A stretch of 64,000 nucleotides of DNA from Micrasema longulum (GCA_022494885.1 JAGVSM010001651.1:124001-188000); one strand, 5' to 3'. Positions 33,645 through 44,790 are shown, counted from the stretch's first letter. Notes: a model not told the origin generated them from the sequence alone. Numbers and translations: made by a program.

Positions 33645-34265
33645 TAAGTAAATATGGTAAAATAGAGTTATATGATTGTTTATTTAGAAACTTTGCTAAT
33701 CTGTCTTTAAACTGAATTTTTTTATGTTTTTATATCGTTGTTGACTGTTTCTGTAAACTAAATAAATGAATAAATTTAAATAAAAAGTACAGCAACAAAA
33801 ATCAAGCTTGTCAGTTTAAAAAATAATGACATTGCCAAAATTTAGTAGAATACTAATAACAGCTTTTAAAGTTTAGCTAAAAACAAGGTAAAAATGGGGA
33901 AAAAAACTGGAGGTAACATTAAAAGTGACATAAAAATGGAGTGCGCGACCGCCAGTGGCCTTTTGTATTGAATTAATAACGCTGTATGGTACCCCGTTGC
34001 GACGTTAAGCGGTTTTATTAAACACATAAATACCCTCGGGGAGTAATATGCAGCTTGCACAATTACTAACAAACCAATCTCATATTACATATTACAAGCT
34101 GTAAGGAGACAATTGCGTACTCTAAAATTCCTGAAATTAACAGTAAATGCATTTCAAAGTTAGGAAATTGGATACCGTATAGTGCATGGAAATTTGTGAC
34201 CAAGTTAAAACACGTTTAAAAAATATAATATTTTTTTTATGTAAATATGGTTTTTCGTTTATGAA
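33645..34265. other. AT-rich DNA, nothing recognised
   Basis: A 68-codon minus frame at 33866-34072 is not recognised. Confidence 0.4.
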
Positions 34266-34270
34266 TACAG

Positions 34271-34513
34271 TTTAAGATTGGGACCCTCAGAACCCGCATC
34301 AAAAGGAAGAAGAACAAAACAATACGAACAAAACAAACAAACGACTTAACAGAGCCCCTACGTATCTTAGAAACATTCACAGAATTTTTCGAATCAAACA
34401 ACAAAAGAAAAACATTTCGCGAAAATCAATATGCTTACAGTATGGTGGCGGATATCGAATGATAAAGTCGTTGTTTTTCCTTTTGATGCGGGTTGCGAGT
34501 TCTCAATCTTAAA
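34271..34513. mobile_element. MITE with about 45-bp terminal inverted repeats
   Basis: The left end reads TTTAAGATTGGGACCCTCAG then AACCCGCATCAAAAGGAAGA. The right end, complemented, reads TTTAAGATTGAGAACTCGCA then ACCCGCATCAAAAGGAAAAA. The 150-bp interior is non-coding. No clear target duplication. Confidence 0.7.
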
Positions 34514-34569
34514 GTTTATCTTAAATCATTTACTGTCATACAGAAAAGCCAGAATAAGGTGAATGTATT

Positions 34570-35490
34570 GAAATGCGGGACTTAGGAATTTTTTTGGACT
34601 CAAATTTAAATTCAATGGCTATATAGAAACAATAATTAACAAGGCATATAAAATGACTGGATTTATCATGCGGCTGTGTAAATGTTTTGAAAACTTAAAA
34701 TACATTTATAACGCTATACATAACAAACGCACGCACACATTTAGAATATTGCACTGATATCTGGTCTCATGTTAATAAATATAATATATTAATAGAATCG
34801 AGAGTGATAAAAAAAAACATTGAAACAAGTCGAATACAAATTTTATTTGCATTTGCCAAATTACATAGCTTCTTTAAAATTTCATAACTTTGACTCATAA
34901 GCACACAGAAGAGATATTTTTGATCAGATCCTGCTTTACAAAATTGTAAAAAATAAATTTTATTCCCCTGAACTAATTCATCTACTTGCTTACCGTGTCC
35001 CCTCCAGACCAACTAGACTGTCTGATATTTTCTATATTCGTAATATTAAAACTAATCATCGGGAACACTCTACCATCCCTCGTATTTGTGAAGCATTTAA
35101 CAATAATTTTTATAGTCGAGATATATTTAACACTCCATTTAATGGGTACAGAACAGAACTAATAGGTTTGATTCAGAATGACAGAGAAAATACGTTTTGT
35201 CTCATTTCTTGCTCTTAATCATTAAATCAAATGTAATTTTCCACTCCTACTTTCTTTCTCACTATCTCTTTGTTTTGTCCATATTTCTTTTATTTCAATA
35301 TATTGTATATTTATTCTGTATATAGTTTTAACCGTCGTCGCTTTATTGTAGTATAATTTAGTGAATACATATTATTGGATGGAGGGCCCCACTATGTACA
35401 CATTTTTTTATAGTTTTTATTTATATTTATTAAACTTGTACATCTGTTTGTATTCGAATAATATAATAAATAAAAAAATAAAATAAAATT
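34570..35490 (+). pseudogene. Jockey-like LINE, RT C-terminal end and 3-prime UTR
   Basis: Translation from about 34575 gives the C-terminal RT region of a Jockey-type LINE: DLGIFLDSNLN, INKAYKMTGFIMRLCKCF, LEYCTDIWS, ESRVIK, then, after frame breaks, LLYKIVKNKFYSPELI, YRVPSRPTRLSDIFYIRN and RICEAFNNNFYSRDIF, ending at the TAA at 35216-35218. Stops and shifts between blocks show it is dead. The UTR carries GGAGGGCCCCACTATGTACA (about 35380) and an AAAT-type tail to 35490. The minus-strand frame at 34767-35012 is a shadow. 5-prime truncated. Confidence 0.75.
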
Positions 35491-35689
35491 ATGTGTATTT
35501 CAAATACGCAATTTTTTTTAAAATTAACGTACGAAACTGAAAAAAGACACTAGTATTTTCCGGGAAAGAACAAACACTTTCATTTGTAGCATACAGACAG
35601 GGTTATTAGTAGGATATCCCGAAAAATATAAAACAAATATATTTGAGAGATGTTCGTTTATTAAAGATACGATGTAATGACATGGAAGT

Positions 35690-36285
35690 TTAGACATTCA
35701 TTGGTCAATGACTGTCATTCTTAAATACGCCTCCGTAATATGGTCTCCTTCATATGTTACTCATATAAATCGCATCCATCAGTTCAGCATAAATTTATAA
35801 GAAAAATTGCGTTCAAACTAAAAATCACAAGAGAACTTTTTCTGAATATATCCAATCACTCACAACGTCGATTTAATGCAGATTTAATTTGCATGTTAAA
35901 AATACTTCTTCGTTTATTTGATGTCCCAACTATTCTCCAACAAATATCTCTTAATGTTCCTTTACGTAGACTAAGAAATAATGAAATTCTGTTCTTCGGT
36001 CATTATAAGACTAATATGGTTTCCATGCGCCTCTACCCAGAATGATTAGATTTGTAAATGAAAATAAAGATCTTAATTATTTAGAAATTGAGTTCTTTTA
36101 CAAATAGGCTGAAGAAATACTCCCAATAAATTGACTGTATATTTGTAGAATTAACCTGGATTGCCTTGCCTTTTTTTTGTTGCATTTTTTCTATTATTTG
36201 TTGCTCTATTATTATTGTTTTTCGTTATATAATTTGTTCAAATTGGACATTGTCCATAAATTTGTTAAATAAATAAATAAATTTC
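35690..36285 (+). pseudogene. LINE (Jockey group), RT C-terminal end
   Basis: A 101-codon frame (35740-36045) carries SVQHKFIRKIAFKLKI, ADLICMLKILLRLFDVPTIL and VPLRRLRNNEILFF, the terminal block of Jockey-group LINEs (Q-x-K/R-F-L/I-R then VP-x-R-x-x-R). A 3-prime UTR follows, with TTCAAATTGGACATTGTCCA and a (TAAA)n tail at about 36265-36285. It differs from the 34.6-kb copy, so it is a second family or subfamily. 5-prime truncated. Confidence 0.7.
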
Positions 36286-36289
36286 TTGT

Positions 36290-38400
36290 TGCAATAAATT
36301 TAAATCCTTACATCTACCATGGGGGTACGATTAATTAAACCATTTATTATTAAAGTGACTACAGCTTTAGTTTATATAAATTTGCATCAAAATATTATTC
36401 ACATTAATAGTTGATAACTTCATATACAAATGCATAGGTACTCTAAAGGAAACAAATCGTTTTATTCTCAGAGTATTATCAATTTCACTGTTTTAATTAA
36501 AATCGATGAACACAGTTAAACTCGCGAAGGGTGGATTTATTTTCAATAGTTCTCTATTTCTGTACATTGAATAATTAAACGTAAGCTCGGTATCGCAAAC
36601 CATGAACCAAAATTCTAAATAACATAACCTTTGTTCGAAAACATCGTTTTAATATGCAGTCAAGTAGCAAGACATAAATCATTTGTCCTGTCCAAAGCAA
36701 ACTGCGGAATCCTACCAATATTCACTATTCTACGATATAAATTATGAAGTCGAAGCTACATTTAAATATTTTGAATACATTATGTATATTTTTTTATAGA
36801 ATGCAAGATGAATAACGACTTAGTACATGGTGGTTTATGTCTGAGGTACTATCCAAAAACAGTAATAAGTAAATAAACAGAATTATAAACGAAAACACAA
36901 CCCATCAAACTGCAAAGTGTTTCATTTCATACAAGCAGGACGTTAGGAATAGACTTTTAAATCCTTGAACGACGACATCATGGAGATATTCTCACATAGA
37001 TAACATGACTAAGTCATGCTTAATTTGAACGACTAATACAAGCGTTGACTAACGAGTGCATTCGAAAGTATAAATATTTTTGTGATCATAATATGTTTTT
37101 ATTATCTCATTGTCTAGCGACTATCAAGGTTGTATTTTGTGTCTGGTTTTGGTTCCGAATAAAATACAAGTTGCTGTGAAAGAAGAAATATACTATATAT
37201 TCTTATCTTAATAAATTAAAATTATGCTTCATGCTCATATTAAAAAAAAAAATTAGTGGATAAAAAATAAATCTTCAGGAGAGTTTTTTAAAAACTTTAA
37301 AACTTGCGTTGATAAAAAAACGTGTGAATAAAACAATCAAAATTTTATTTTATTTAGGTAAGTTTTTTTGTTTCAATTCATTGCATCTTATCACTCGGTA
37401 CACGATTCCCAGACAGAGGATTTTTAAAGTAGGAGAGTTTATCGAAGCAAGTTAACGCAATTAAAAATAATAAAAAATCAGGTGCTTTTAACAAACAAAT
37501 TTAACTCTTATTTATTAATAAGAAAAATACAATCAATAAAAAGTACACTCGGTTTTTATTTCTGTTCGGAGGATCTAGATTCTAAATCGTAAAACCTCGT
37601 CTTATCTAGGGAGAGAAATATTCAATTAAACATGAGGAACGGAATATTATTAAAGGAATCGGTGATCAAGTGCCATAAATCAGAGAATACCTACACTACA
37701 TTATTCATTTGCACTATCTTTAATATTACCATAATATTGATAGCGTTTTCAGATCCTTCGCAATTACACCCGAACCCACTTCATAGTAATAGAAACACGT
37801 ACAATGCGTAGAAATTTTAGTTTAGATTTTTAATATTACGATTTCGGTTCCACCTTAAGTTATACATTCTTAAAGAAAAATAAAATAAAGTTATTTTGGA
37901 AATCAAAACATAAACTTTTTCAAAGTACAATTACTCGAGTACGATTTAATTTATATATTTTTTTATTTTATCATCTTTATTATAATTATTGTAATACATA
38001 TTCAAAAAGTCCACTTATTGTATGATATCGTTCAGTTTTTGCTATCATTTGCTTACACTGCGGTAAACTTACTGCTTCGAGAGTCGACTATAGAAATATC
38101 AAGGATAATCATGTAAAACTATGAAGTCAAAAGGTTCGAAATTAGTACAGGTCTTCGATCAAGATGTTTTGACTTTTTTATTGATTTGCCATTTTGACGG
38201 CGTTATGAATGACGTTTCTTTCTTTTTGTTTTCGCGATTTGTGGAATACTTGTAAGAGCTAAATATATTGTTTATATGTTATCTTCGTTTAGTTGCAAAC
38301 AATATATTGTAAAATAAAATTCATATTTGAAGCACTTACTTTATGGTTATTCATCATAATAAAAATAAAACAACCATGTTTTTAAGCACTTACTTAAGTG
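36290..38400. other. AT-rich DNA without recognisable gene
   Basis: Repeat-poor by eye, with stops in all frames. No promoter, exon or RNA gene can be supported. Confidence 0.45.
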
Positions 38401-38408
38401 GTTAGTAG

Positions 38409-38540
38409 TTGATGTATGTGAAGTTAAAGAGTTAAAACCTTTATTGATGCGGGTGAGATTCATTTGATTAAATTATTTCACACACATAAGACGCAAAAAA
38501 TGGCAAGAAGGCAACGCCTGAAAATATTTCTGGCCAGTTT
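38409..38540 (-). repeat. FR interspersed repeat, middle part
   Basis: GTGAAGTTAAAGAGTTAAAA, TATTGATGCGGGTGAGATTC, AAATTATTTCACACACATA and GGCAACGCCTGAAAATATTT are the complemented FR middle. Confidence 0.6.
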
Positions 38541-38544
38541 CGAA

Positions 38545-38970
38545 GTTACCATGGTAAGGAAGCTTGTGTGGTCAAAGTGGTCGGTGTTAACGAAAAGCGG
38601 ACTGTGGTGAAAAAACTAATTTTATCCAGTTCTGGAATATTTGAAGAAAGGAAAGGAACACGGAATATGCACCTACCTTTGATAAGATGTGAATGTTATT
38701 CAATTTTGGGCACTGGATGATGAAATGCACTATGATTATGTAACGACTTTTACAACGAATCCAAGACTTTTTATGCAATCTAATGTAATGAGTCAAAATG
38801 TTGTTTTGTTTTGTTCCAAATCCAAATCTTCTAATTTTGAAAATCATGTAAGGTAGGTACTAAAAATGGGTCAAGAGAAGGACGGGAAAGAAAGGTAATC
38901 GACAAGAAATAAAATTGATAAATGTTGTTATTTACTAAATAGTCAGTAATAAAATATAAAATAAGTGCAA
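38545..38970. other. Unassigned region
   Basis: An 86-codon minus-strand frame (38587-38847) has no recognisable domain; the complementary strand is also unrecognised. Confidence 0.3.
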
Positions 38971-38971
38971 T

Positions 38972-39400
38972 ATTTTGAGTTTGTCCAAATGTTTGTAAAC
39001 CTTTGCAAAATGTTCTTTATCTCTGTTTTTAATTGAATTTTATTAACATATGCGGCGAAATTGCTTTTATAAAACTTATAATGTGAACATATTTTAATTA
39101 ACAAATTACAACAGGGATGAAAAATACCTTACAGAACGGAATATGGAAGTCTAGGTATTTACAGGGTTTATGATCTATCATTGACTGGTTCTAGGGGCCA
39201 CTTTACACACTTAGTAACATTCAACATCTTGCCTATGTTTGAACATCCATATTTCTTTGATTCTTCAATTTGTTGATTTGAGTGAAATTAAAGAGCTGAA
39301 ACCTTTATTGTTGTGAAAATATTCATCTGACAGTCAGATAAACATATTTTGTTTAATTATTTTTAAACAACTTACATTTCTTTGGACCTAAGATTTAGAA
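38972..39400 (-). repeat. FR interspersed repeat copy, split
   Basis: A short start fragment (TGAGTTTGTCCAAATGTTTG, 38972-39010) is separated by about 80 bp from the main complemented copy (39092-39400: AACAAATTACAACAGGGATG, GGAAGTCTAGGTATTTACAG, CCACTTTACACACTTAGTAA, AAAGAGCTGAAACC, CATCTGACAGTCAGATAAAC). Confidence 0.7.
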
Positions 39401-39516
39401 ACAAAAATTACATACAAAATTCAGTAGAAGCTCAAAACACTATAAAAATAATTTAAAAAATCATACCAAAAAATAAAATATTTTAAACGAAATATATAAC
39501 AAGAAAATCATGTAGT

Positions 39517-40083
39517 TATTAACGAATTACAACGGGGAATGAGAATACTTCAAAGAAGGGAATATGGAAGTCTAGGCATTTACAGGGCTTATGACCTGTC
39601 AATGGCTGGTTTAAGTGGCCACTTTACACACTATGTAACATTCACCATTTTGCCTATGTTCGAACATCCATATTTCTTCAATTTGTTGATTTTAGTGAAA
39701 TTAAAGAGCTGAAACCTTTTTAAAAAGAAGAAGTTTAAAAAATTCATAAATGGTTTTCAGGCGTTGCCTAGTATGTGAAATAATTCAGTCAAATGAATAT
39801 CTTCACAACAATAAAGGTTTCAGCTCTTTAATTTCACTAAAATCAACAAATCGAAGAAATATGGATGTTCAAAACGAAAAATGATGAATGTAACAAAGTG
39901 TGTAAAGAAACCACTTAAACCAGCCATTTACAGGTCGTAAGCTCTGTAAATGCCTAGACTTCCATATTCCCTTCTTTAAGGTATTCTCATTCCCTGTTGT
40001 AATTTGTTAATCTTAACGACTCCCGAGGGGGTGAAATCCAGTCTTTTGTCTACAAACATTTGGACAAACTCAAATATTGTAAT
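39517..40083. mobile_element. FR inverted pair (foldback), about 200-bp arms
   Basis: The left arm (39517-39718, complemented FR) and right arm (39796-40000, forward FR) are near-perfect reverse complements: GGAAGTCTAGGCATTTACAG and CTGTAAATGCCTAGACTTCC, AATGGCTGGTTTAAG and CTTAAACCAGCCATT. The 77-bp spacer holds the FR middle (CAGGCGTTGCCTAGTATGTG). After the right arm the FR start (CTCCCGAGGGGGTGAAATCC to CAAATATTGT) continues to 40083. A transcript across it would fold into a long hairpin. Confidence 0.8.
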
Positions 40084-40089
40084 AAAGTT

Positions 40090-41020
40090 ATTGTTTCATA
40101 TGATAATTGTACTAAAGGTTAAATTGTTATTCGCCATATTTAAAAAAAATCAAAAAGTTTGTTGTATAAACAATAATAAAAACAGCGGTAATTTATTTAA
40201 AAAAAAATAAGCGGTCAACAACAAGGCTGTGATATATTCATTTGAAGTAAATAATACATAATATAGACTACAATAATACGATTGAATACAAATCGAATTA
40301 CATATATCTCAAATGTCCGAGCCTTTTTTTTTGTGAATTCGTTAAAAAAGATAATAAAATGAGCTCGGATAAAACAACACATTTTGATGAATTTTAAACC
40401 TTTTTTTACCAAACTGTTCGTAATGGAACTGGCTCGAACTCATTTTTCTTTCACTATATTTTGTCACTAAATCTTTATGCTCAATCAAGCATGTTAAGTT
40501 TGAAAAATTGATCAAACCAGCTTAGTCTTTTTAAACTAAGATAAATTGTTATTGGAAGTTGTGAGCCTCCTTGATGAAGTTTATCTGACCCGTGATGAAG
40601 ACAAACAACCGGTGAATATTTAAGCATTAGTGAACTTCATCGTATCTTATATGTTTCGCCTAAGATTAACGATACAACAATTAATTTATTCCGCATGTAT
40701 GTATAAATGATAAGTTTTCGTTAGGTGACATACGAGTTTTGTTAAGTTCATGTTTAATTTAGTGAAGAGTTTCGTACAGTCGAGATTAATTAATGTCTTT
40801 TCTCGAACTAGTAAATATTTCCTATCTGCTTTATATTTCCTAAAATCTAAATAACGGCAGTTTTATATTTAATTAATTGATAAATATAAGAACATATTTT
40901 TTATAACAGCTTAAATCCATTTTTAAAATGCATCCATAAATGAACTTGTTGTTAATTAATTAAACAATACTTGGCGTTTATTTCATAAAAATCAATGTTT
41001 TAATTTTGCTTTTTATTTAT
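40090..41020. other. AT-rich DNA, nothing recognised
   Basis: A weak CGTGATGAAGACAAACAACC-like stretch near 40594 loosely resembles the hammerhead-like motifs but lacks the GAAA core. No gene. Confidence 0.35.
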
Positions 41021-41022
41021 TA

Positions 41023-41719
41023 CTAGCGTATCCGACAAACGTTGTCCTGCCCGAACGTTGATTTTCCTGCTATTACCTTAGAAAAGGCATTCATTATTGA
41101 TAAGTTGGAACCTAGATATTCGTTTATGATTGAATTCCAAAACTAAAAATTATTAATATTAAATTTAAATAGATACTTAGGTACTTGTTTATGCTCGAAT
41201 TCTAAAACATAAGATAAATATTTTTTTGAATATGGCATGCTTTTTAAAAACGTCAAACTCCGGTCTTCTCACAAACAGAGGAGTGTATTTATGTACGAAT
41301 ACGATTTTAAAAAATGTATTGAATTTAATATTATTTTAGTATTACCAAAAATCGAGTAAAATGAAATAAATGGTAGTAATTATAAGTAACTTAAATTCCT
41401 TAAGAAAAAAATTGTTTGAGATCCATAAAAAAACAAATGCTGTTTGTAAACATTCAAAATCAAACTTTTTTATATACAAAAATACAATATCTTTCCATTT
41501 TTTTGTACATCCACTCTCTTCAAATGCAACCCTGGTAGATCGATGAATGAAACATTTATTCTCCTTACTTCTTTTAACATACTAAATTGAAGATTTTAAT
41601 ATCTACGAACACGCTCAGCGCAAAGATTATTATTTCTCTGAAAACCGTACCTAAATCGGTTAAGCCGTTTGGGAGGAGTTCGGTGACATCACACGTACAG
41701 AAGAATTATATATGTAAAG
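41023..41719 (-). mobile_element. Non-autonomous Helitron-like element
   Basis: Complemented, the element begins TCTTTACATATATAATTCTT and ends with GGCAGGACAACGTTTGTCGG, ATACG, CTAG, followed by host T. GACAA-CGT-TTGTC is the hairpin expected a few bases before a Helitron CTAG end. ACCGAACTCCTCCCAAACGG lies near the 5-prime end. I know this end pair (ACTAGCGTATCCGACAAACG) as a common insect repeat. No Rep/helicase is present. The host base 5-prime of TC is G, not the usual A. Confidence 0.6.
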
Positions 41720-41724
41720 ACGGT

Positions 41725-42560
41725 TCACAAACAAGAAACAATTCATTCGAAATTGGCAAAATAATAGATGTATTTAACACTTTATATTAATAAACATTTC
41801 ATTAACATATAAGGGCAAACCTATTGCCTTGAGGTAATTTTTTCCTACCAACCCAAACCATTCAGTTTGAAAAATAACTATACTGACATATTCTAGATAT
41901 ACTGTATTACGGAATCGTATAATTTTAAACAAATTTATTTACAAAAATCTACACTTTACGATGAAGAGAATAGGGATGATGAAAAGGAAAGAAGAAGAAG
42001 AAAGGTAAATTTCAAATATTTAGTAACATACATTTCGATCTTGATTTAAATGTAATAGAGTCACAATTTGTTACGCATAGATATTGTTTATCAATTAAAT
42101 ATGAACAAAACAAGAACCAATCAAAAAGCAATAAAATATAAACGGGCAAATTTAATTAAATTTGATTAACATTTTGAAGTTATCTACTCATTATAATAAT
42201 GACACAGGTTATTAAAATTTAACATTTGATTTTATAAATTCAGTTACAATTCTGGTATAATTATTTGATGAATCGTTGAAAATATTAGTATCTGCATTAC
42301 TTTCCATACAATTTTTAACTAGATTAATATATAACTATAACTTTCTACATAATTGTAGAAAGTTATGATCTGTACCTTAGAGAATAAATCACGGGTGTCC
42401 ACTTTTTACCGTTTTGAAGTTGAAAGCGCAGAAGTTATTGCAATAAGCTATTAACTACGTTAATAAAATACAAACAAGTTCACTTTAATCATAAATATAC
42501 TTTATGCAAGTTGAAATAAAAATCTGAAGTCCACTTTGTTTAACTATCTATATTGTAAAA
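41725..42560. other. AT-rich DNA, nothing recognised
   Basis: A local inverted repeat CTTTCTACATAATTGTAGAAAG lies at about 42341-42362. Nothing else is called. Confidence 0.4.
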
Positions 42561-42566
42561 AGAAAA

Positions 42567-42840
42567 AGATTAAACCGGCCAATGATAGGTCGTAAGCTTT
42601 ATAAATAGCTTTACTTACATATTTCCTTCCCTAAAATGTTCTTCATCCCAGTTGTAATATGTTTATCTTAATTACCCTCTAGGGGGTAAAAACCAAACTT
42701 TGACTACGAACATTTGGACAGACTCGAAATATTGTTGATTAACCCTACTGATCCGAAATAAAAAAAAGTTTTCAGGCATTGCCTAGTGGTGAAATAAATC
42801 AACCAGATGAATCTTACCTACATCGGTTAGATTCAAGAAA
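42567..42840 (+). repeat. FR interspersed repeat copy, diverged
   Basis: AAACCGGCCAATGATAGGTC, CAGTTGTAATATGTTTATCT, CCCTCTAGGGGGTAAAAACC, GGACAGACTCGAAATATTGT, CAGGCATTGCCTAGTGGTGA and AGATGAATCTTAC in forward order. Confidence 0.65.
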
Positions 42841-43221
42841 GGCTAAGGAAATTCAGTGCTGCGGGAAATTGGATTTTAAAAAATGATCATTAAATTATCG
42901 CAAAACGAAGTTTCTCTTAAATGCACGAAACAATGAAGTACTTAAAATGACGTCATAAGTTCTTCTAAATCAACCAATGATAGATTTCCAGTTTCCTCTC
43001 ATTAATTAGGACACGCGCGGAGTAATGGAGGGTCCCAAGTCTTGCAGGGCACCCACTGACACAACGCAGGTTTAAACTGTGCAACTCGGTTATAAGCTTA
43101 GACTACACGCTGTCTGCGTAATCTATAAGTGTGAAAGCACTATAATTAATTATATGAATCATACACGTATAATACAAAATGTACGTAACACGAAAAAATC
43201 GTATCGATGGTAATATGACAC

Positions 43222-43264
43222 ATATTCGTTTGATAATGCCCTAACAAGGCGAAACAATTGTCAA
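43222..43264 (+). ncRNA. Hammerhead-ribozyme-like motif H5, degenerate
   Basis: TTGATAA (43230-43236, versus CTGATGA), T, GCC-CTAACAA-GGC (43238-43250), GAAA (43251-43254), CAATTG, TC. Stem III would be the eight-base palindrome ACAATTGT and the cleavage triplet GTC. Two core positions are changed, so it is probably inactive. Stem II matches that of the 55.6 and 55.9 kb motifs with compensating changes. Confidence 0.35.
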
Positions 43265-43404
43265 GAAATTTTTGTTTTTATATTTTTTATATTTGTAAAA
43301 ATAAAATAAAGTGTTCAGTAGACTGAAATTAGTGTTTGATTTCTAATATTAAAAGTTTTTATATTAACTTTAAACAAATTTAATTTTTTAAATACTGAAC
43401 TTCC

Positions 43405-43560
43405 CTATTGAAGAAATATGGATGTTCAAACAGTAAAAAAAGGGTAAATGTTATACTGTGTGTAAAATAGCCACTCAAACCAGCTTATGATCATGTGCTC
43501 TGTAAATGCGTAGACTTCCGTAATCCTCCTCAAAAATGTTTTTCATATCTGTTGTTAAAA
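43405..43560 (+). repeat. FR interspersed repeat, partial
   Basis: GAAGAAATATGGATGTTCAA, ACTGTGTGTAAAATAGCCAC, AAACCAGCTTATGATC and GCGTAGACTTCC in forward order. Confidence 0.65.
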
Positions 43561-43582
43561 ATAAATTTGTAAAGGATACATT

Positions 43583-43933
43583 TTGAGAACGTTTTCAATG
43601 GGTAGAAAAATAATTACAGTTCGTGTTGATTGTAAACTATTTCATACAAAACCCCCTAGTCCAGAGGTTCCCAAACAAAGATGCTTCGAAGAGAATAAAG
43701 AAAGGGCTCAACTGATTTATCTGCACCGCTCTCATTTAATCACCGACGGTGAAATATTTCCACGATTTTCAAACAAAAGACTTTACCTTCGAGGGAGAGT
43801 GTTATTGAGGAATGTAACGGAAAGAAACCATTTTAATCAAATTGTGATCTTCAATGGCTCGAAAGCTTTCTCTGATAAAATCATTCAGGTGTCACTCCAA
43901 GAAGGTGGATATATCTGCGGCTTGGATCTATAA
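43583..43933 (+). CDS. Orphan 116-codon ORF, unknown
   Basis: This is the longest open frame outside recognised elements. The predicted protein is basic and soluble, with no membrane segment, and I recognise no domain. The frame has balanced amino-acid use, unlike the A/T-driven short frames nearby. It starts right after an FR copy and stops just before a tandem array. CAGAGGTTCCCAAAC at about 43665 resembles the terminal repeat of hAT elements, so part of the frame may lie in a mobile element. It could also be an exon of an unannotated gene or chance. No splice sites or poly(A) signal were convincing. Confidence 0.25.
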   Translation: MRTFSMGRKIITVRVDCKLFHTKPPSPEVPKQRCFEENKERAQLIYLHRSHLITDGEIFPRFSNKRLYLRGRVLLRNVTERNHFNQIVIFNGSKAFSDKIIQVSLQEGGYICGLDL

Positions 43934-43984
43934 GCGCCAATGCAGTAAGCCGTAATATTACACGAGAGTAATTATGTAGGTGGT

Positions 43985-44216
43985 TTTTTAAATGTACCAT
44001 TTGACGTTATTGATAACAAATATGAACAATTTTTTATATGCACTATTTGACGTTATTGATAACAAATATGAATACATTTTTAAATGTACCATTTGACGTT
44101 ATTGATAACAAATATGAACAATTTTTTATATGCACTATTTGACGTTATTGATAACAAATATGTATACATTTTTAAATGTACCATTTGACGTTATTGATAA
44201 CAAATATGAATATATT
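43985..44216. repeat. 46-bp tandem array with 92-bp higher-order period
   Basis: TTGACGTTATTGATAACAAA begins at 44001, 44047, 44093, 44139 and 44185, an exact 46-bp spacing over five units. GTACC precedes units 1, 3 and 5 and GCACT precedes units 2 and 4, so alternate units match best and the true repeat is a 92-bp dimer. Units are almost identical, implying recent expansion. Confidence 0.9.
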
Positions 44217-44324
44217 TTGTAAGAGTTTTGTTTGTTGTGAGAGTTGAAGGTTTTACTCCCTACCTACTAAAATATAAAAACATGGAATAATCTATATCAA
44301 AAACAATATTTCTAATAAAAGCTA

Positions 44325-44665
44325 ATAAATACAAGAAAAAACAAAGTAAAGAACATGGCAAAATACATGGTCAAAAATGTAGTAAAAAAATAGTACAAAG
44401 AAAACATTGAAAAATGTAGTTAAAACGTAATAAAAAAGACATAGTAAAAATGTTGAAGGAGACATAGTAAAAAACATAGAAAAAAACGTTGTAAATAAAA
44501 ATTGAAAAAAAAGGAAAATATTTATTGAAAAAACATATTTAAAACTTGGGAAAAGACATAGTAAAAAAACCGTAAAAAATATATTAAAATTCCTTTTTAA
44601 AAAAATATTTTTAAAATCATGGTAATTTTTTTTATATAAAAAGTCATTATCGTAATTCTCTTTGA
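44325..44665. repeat. Degenerate ACATAGTAAAAA-type array
   Basis: Imperfect units built on ACATAGTAAAAA / ATGTAGTAAAAA with variable spacing. A similar array lies at 53.75-54.15 kb. The 119-codon minus-strand frame here is rich in F and L because of this composition and is not a gene. Confidence 0.6.
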
Positions 44666-44689
44666 ACACCTCATGGTGCATAATGCACT

Positions 44690-44790
44690 GAATTGGTACT
44701 CTAATCGCAGGGCGTCTTGACCATTTTTGTTACATGAAGGCAAGATGATCAGTCTTACGCTCCAGATACCAGTACAAGTTATTCAGTTAC
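44690..44790 (-). repeat. SINE-A body fragment
   Basis: TGTTACATGAAGGCAAGATG, ATCAGTCTTACGCTCCAGAT and ACCAGTACAAG match the complemented SINE-A body. Confidence 0.6.

Noticed and set aside
40590..40680. Eighth hammerhead-like motif
   Set aside because: GTGATGA and AACCGG are present but GAAA is missing and no stem pairs.
44322..44681. 119-codon minus-strand open frame, F- and L-rich
   Set aside because: It lies entirely in a degenerate A-rich tandem array; the residues follow from T-rich codons.
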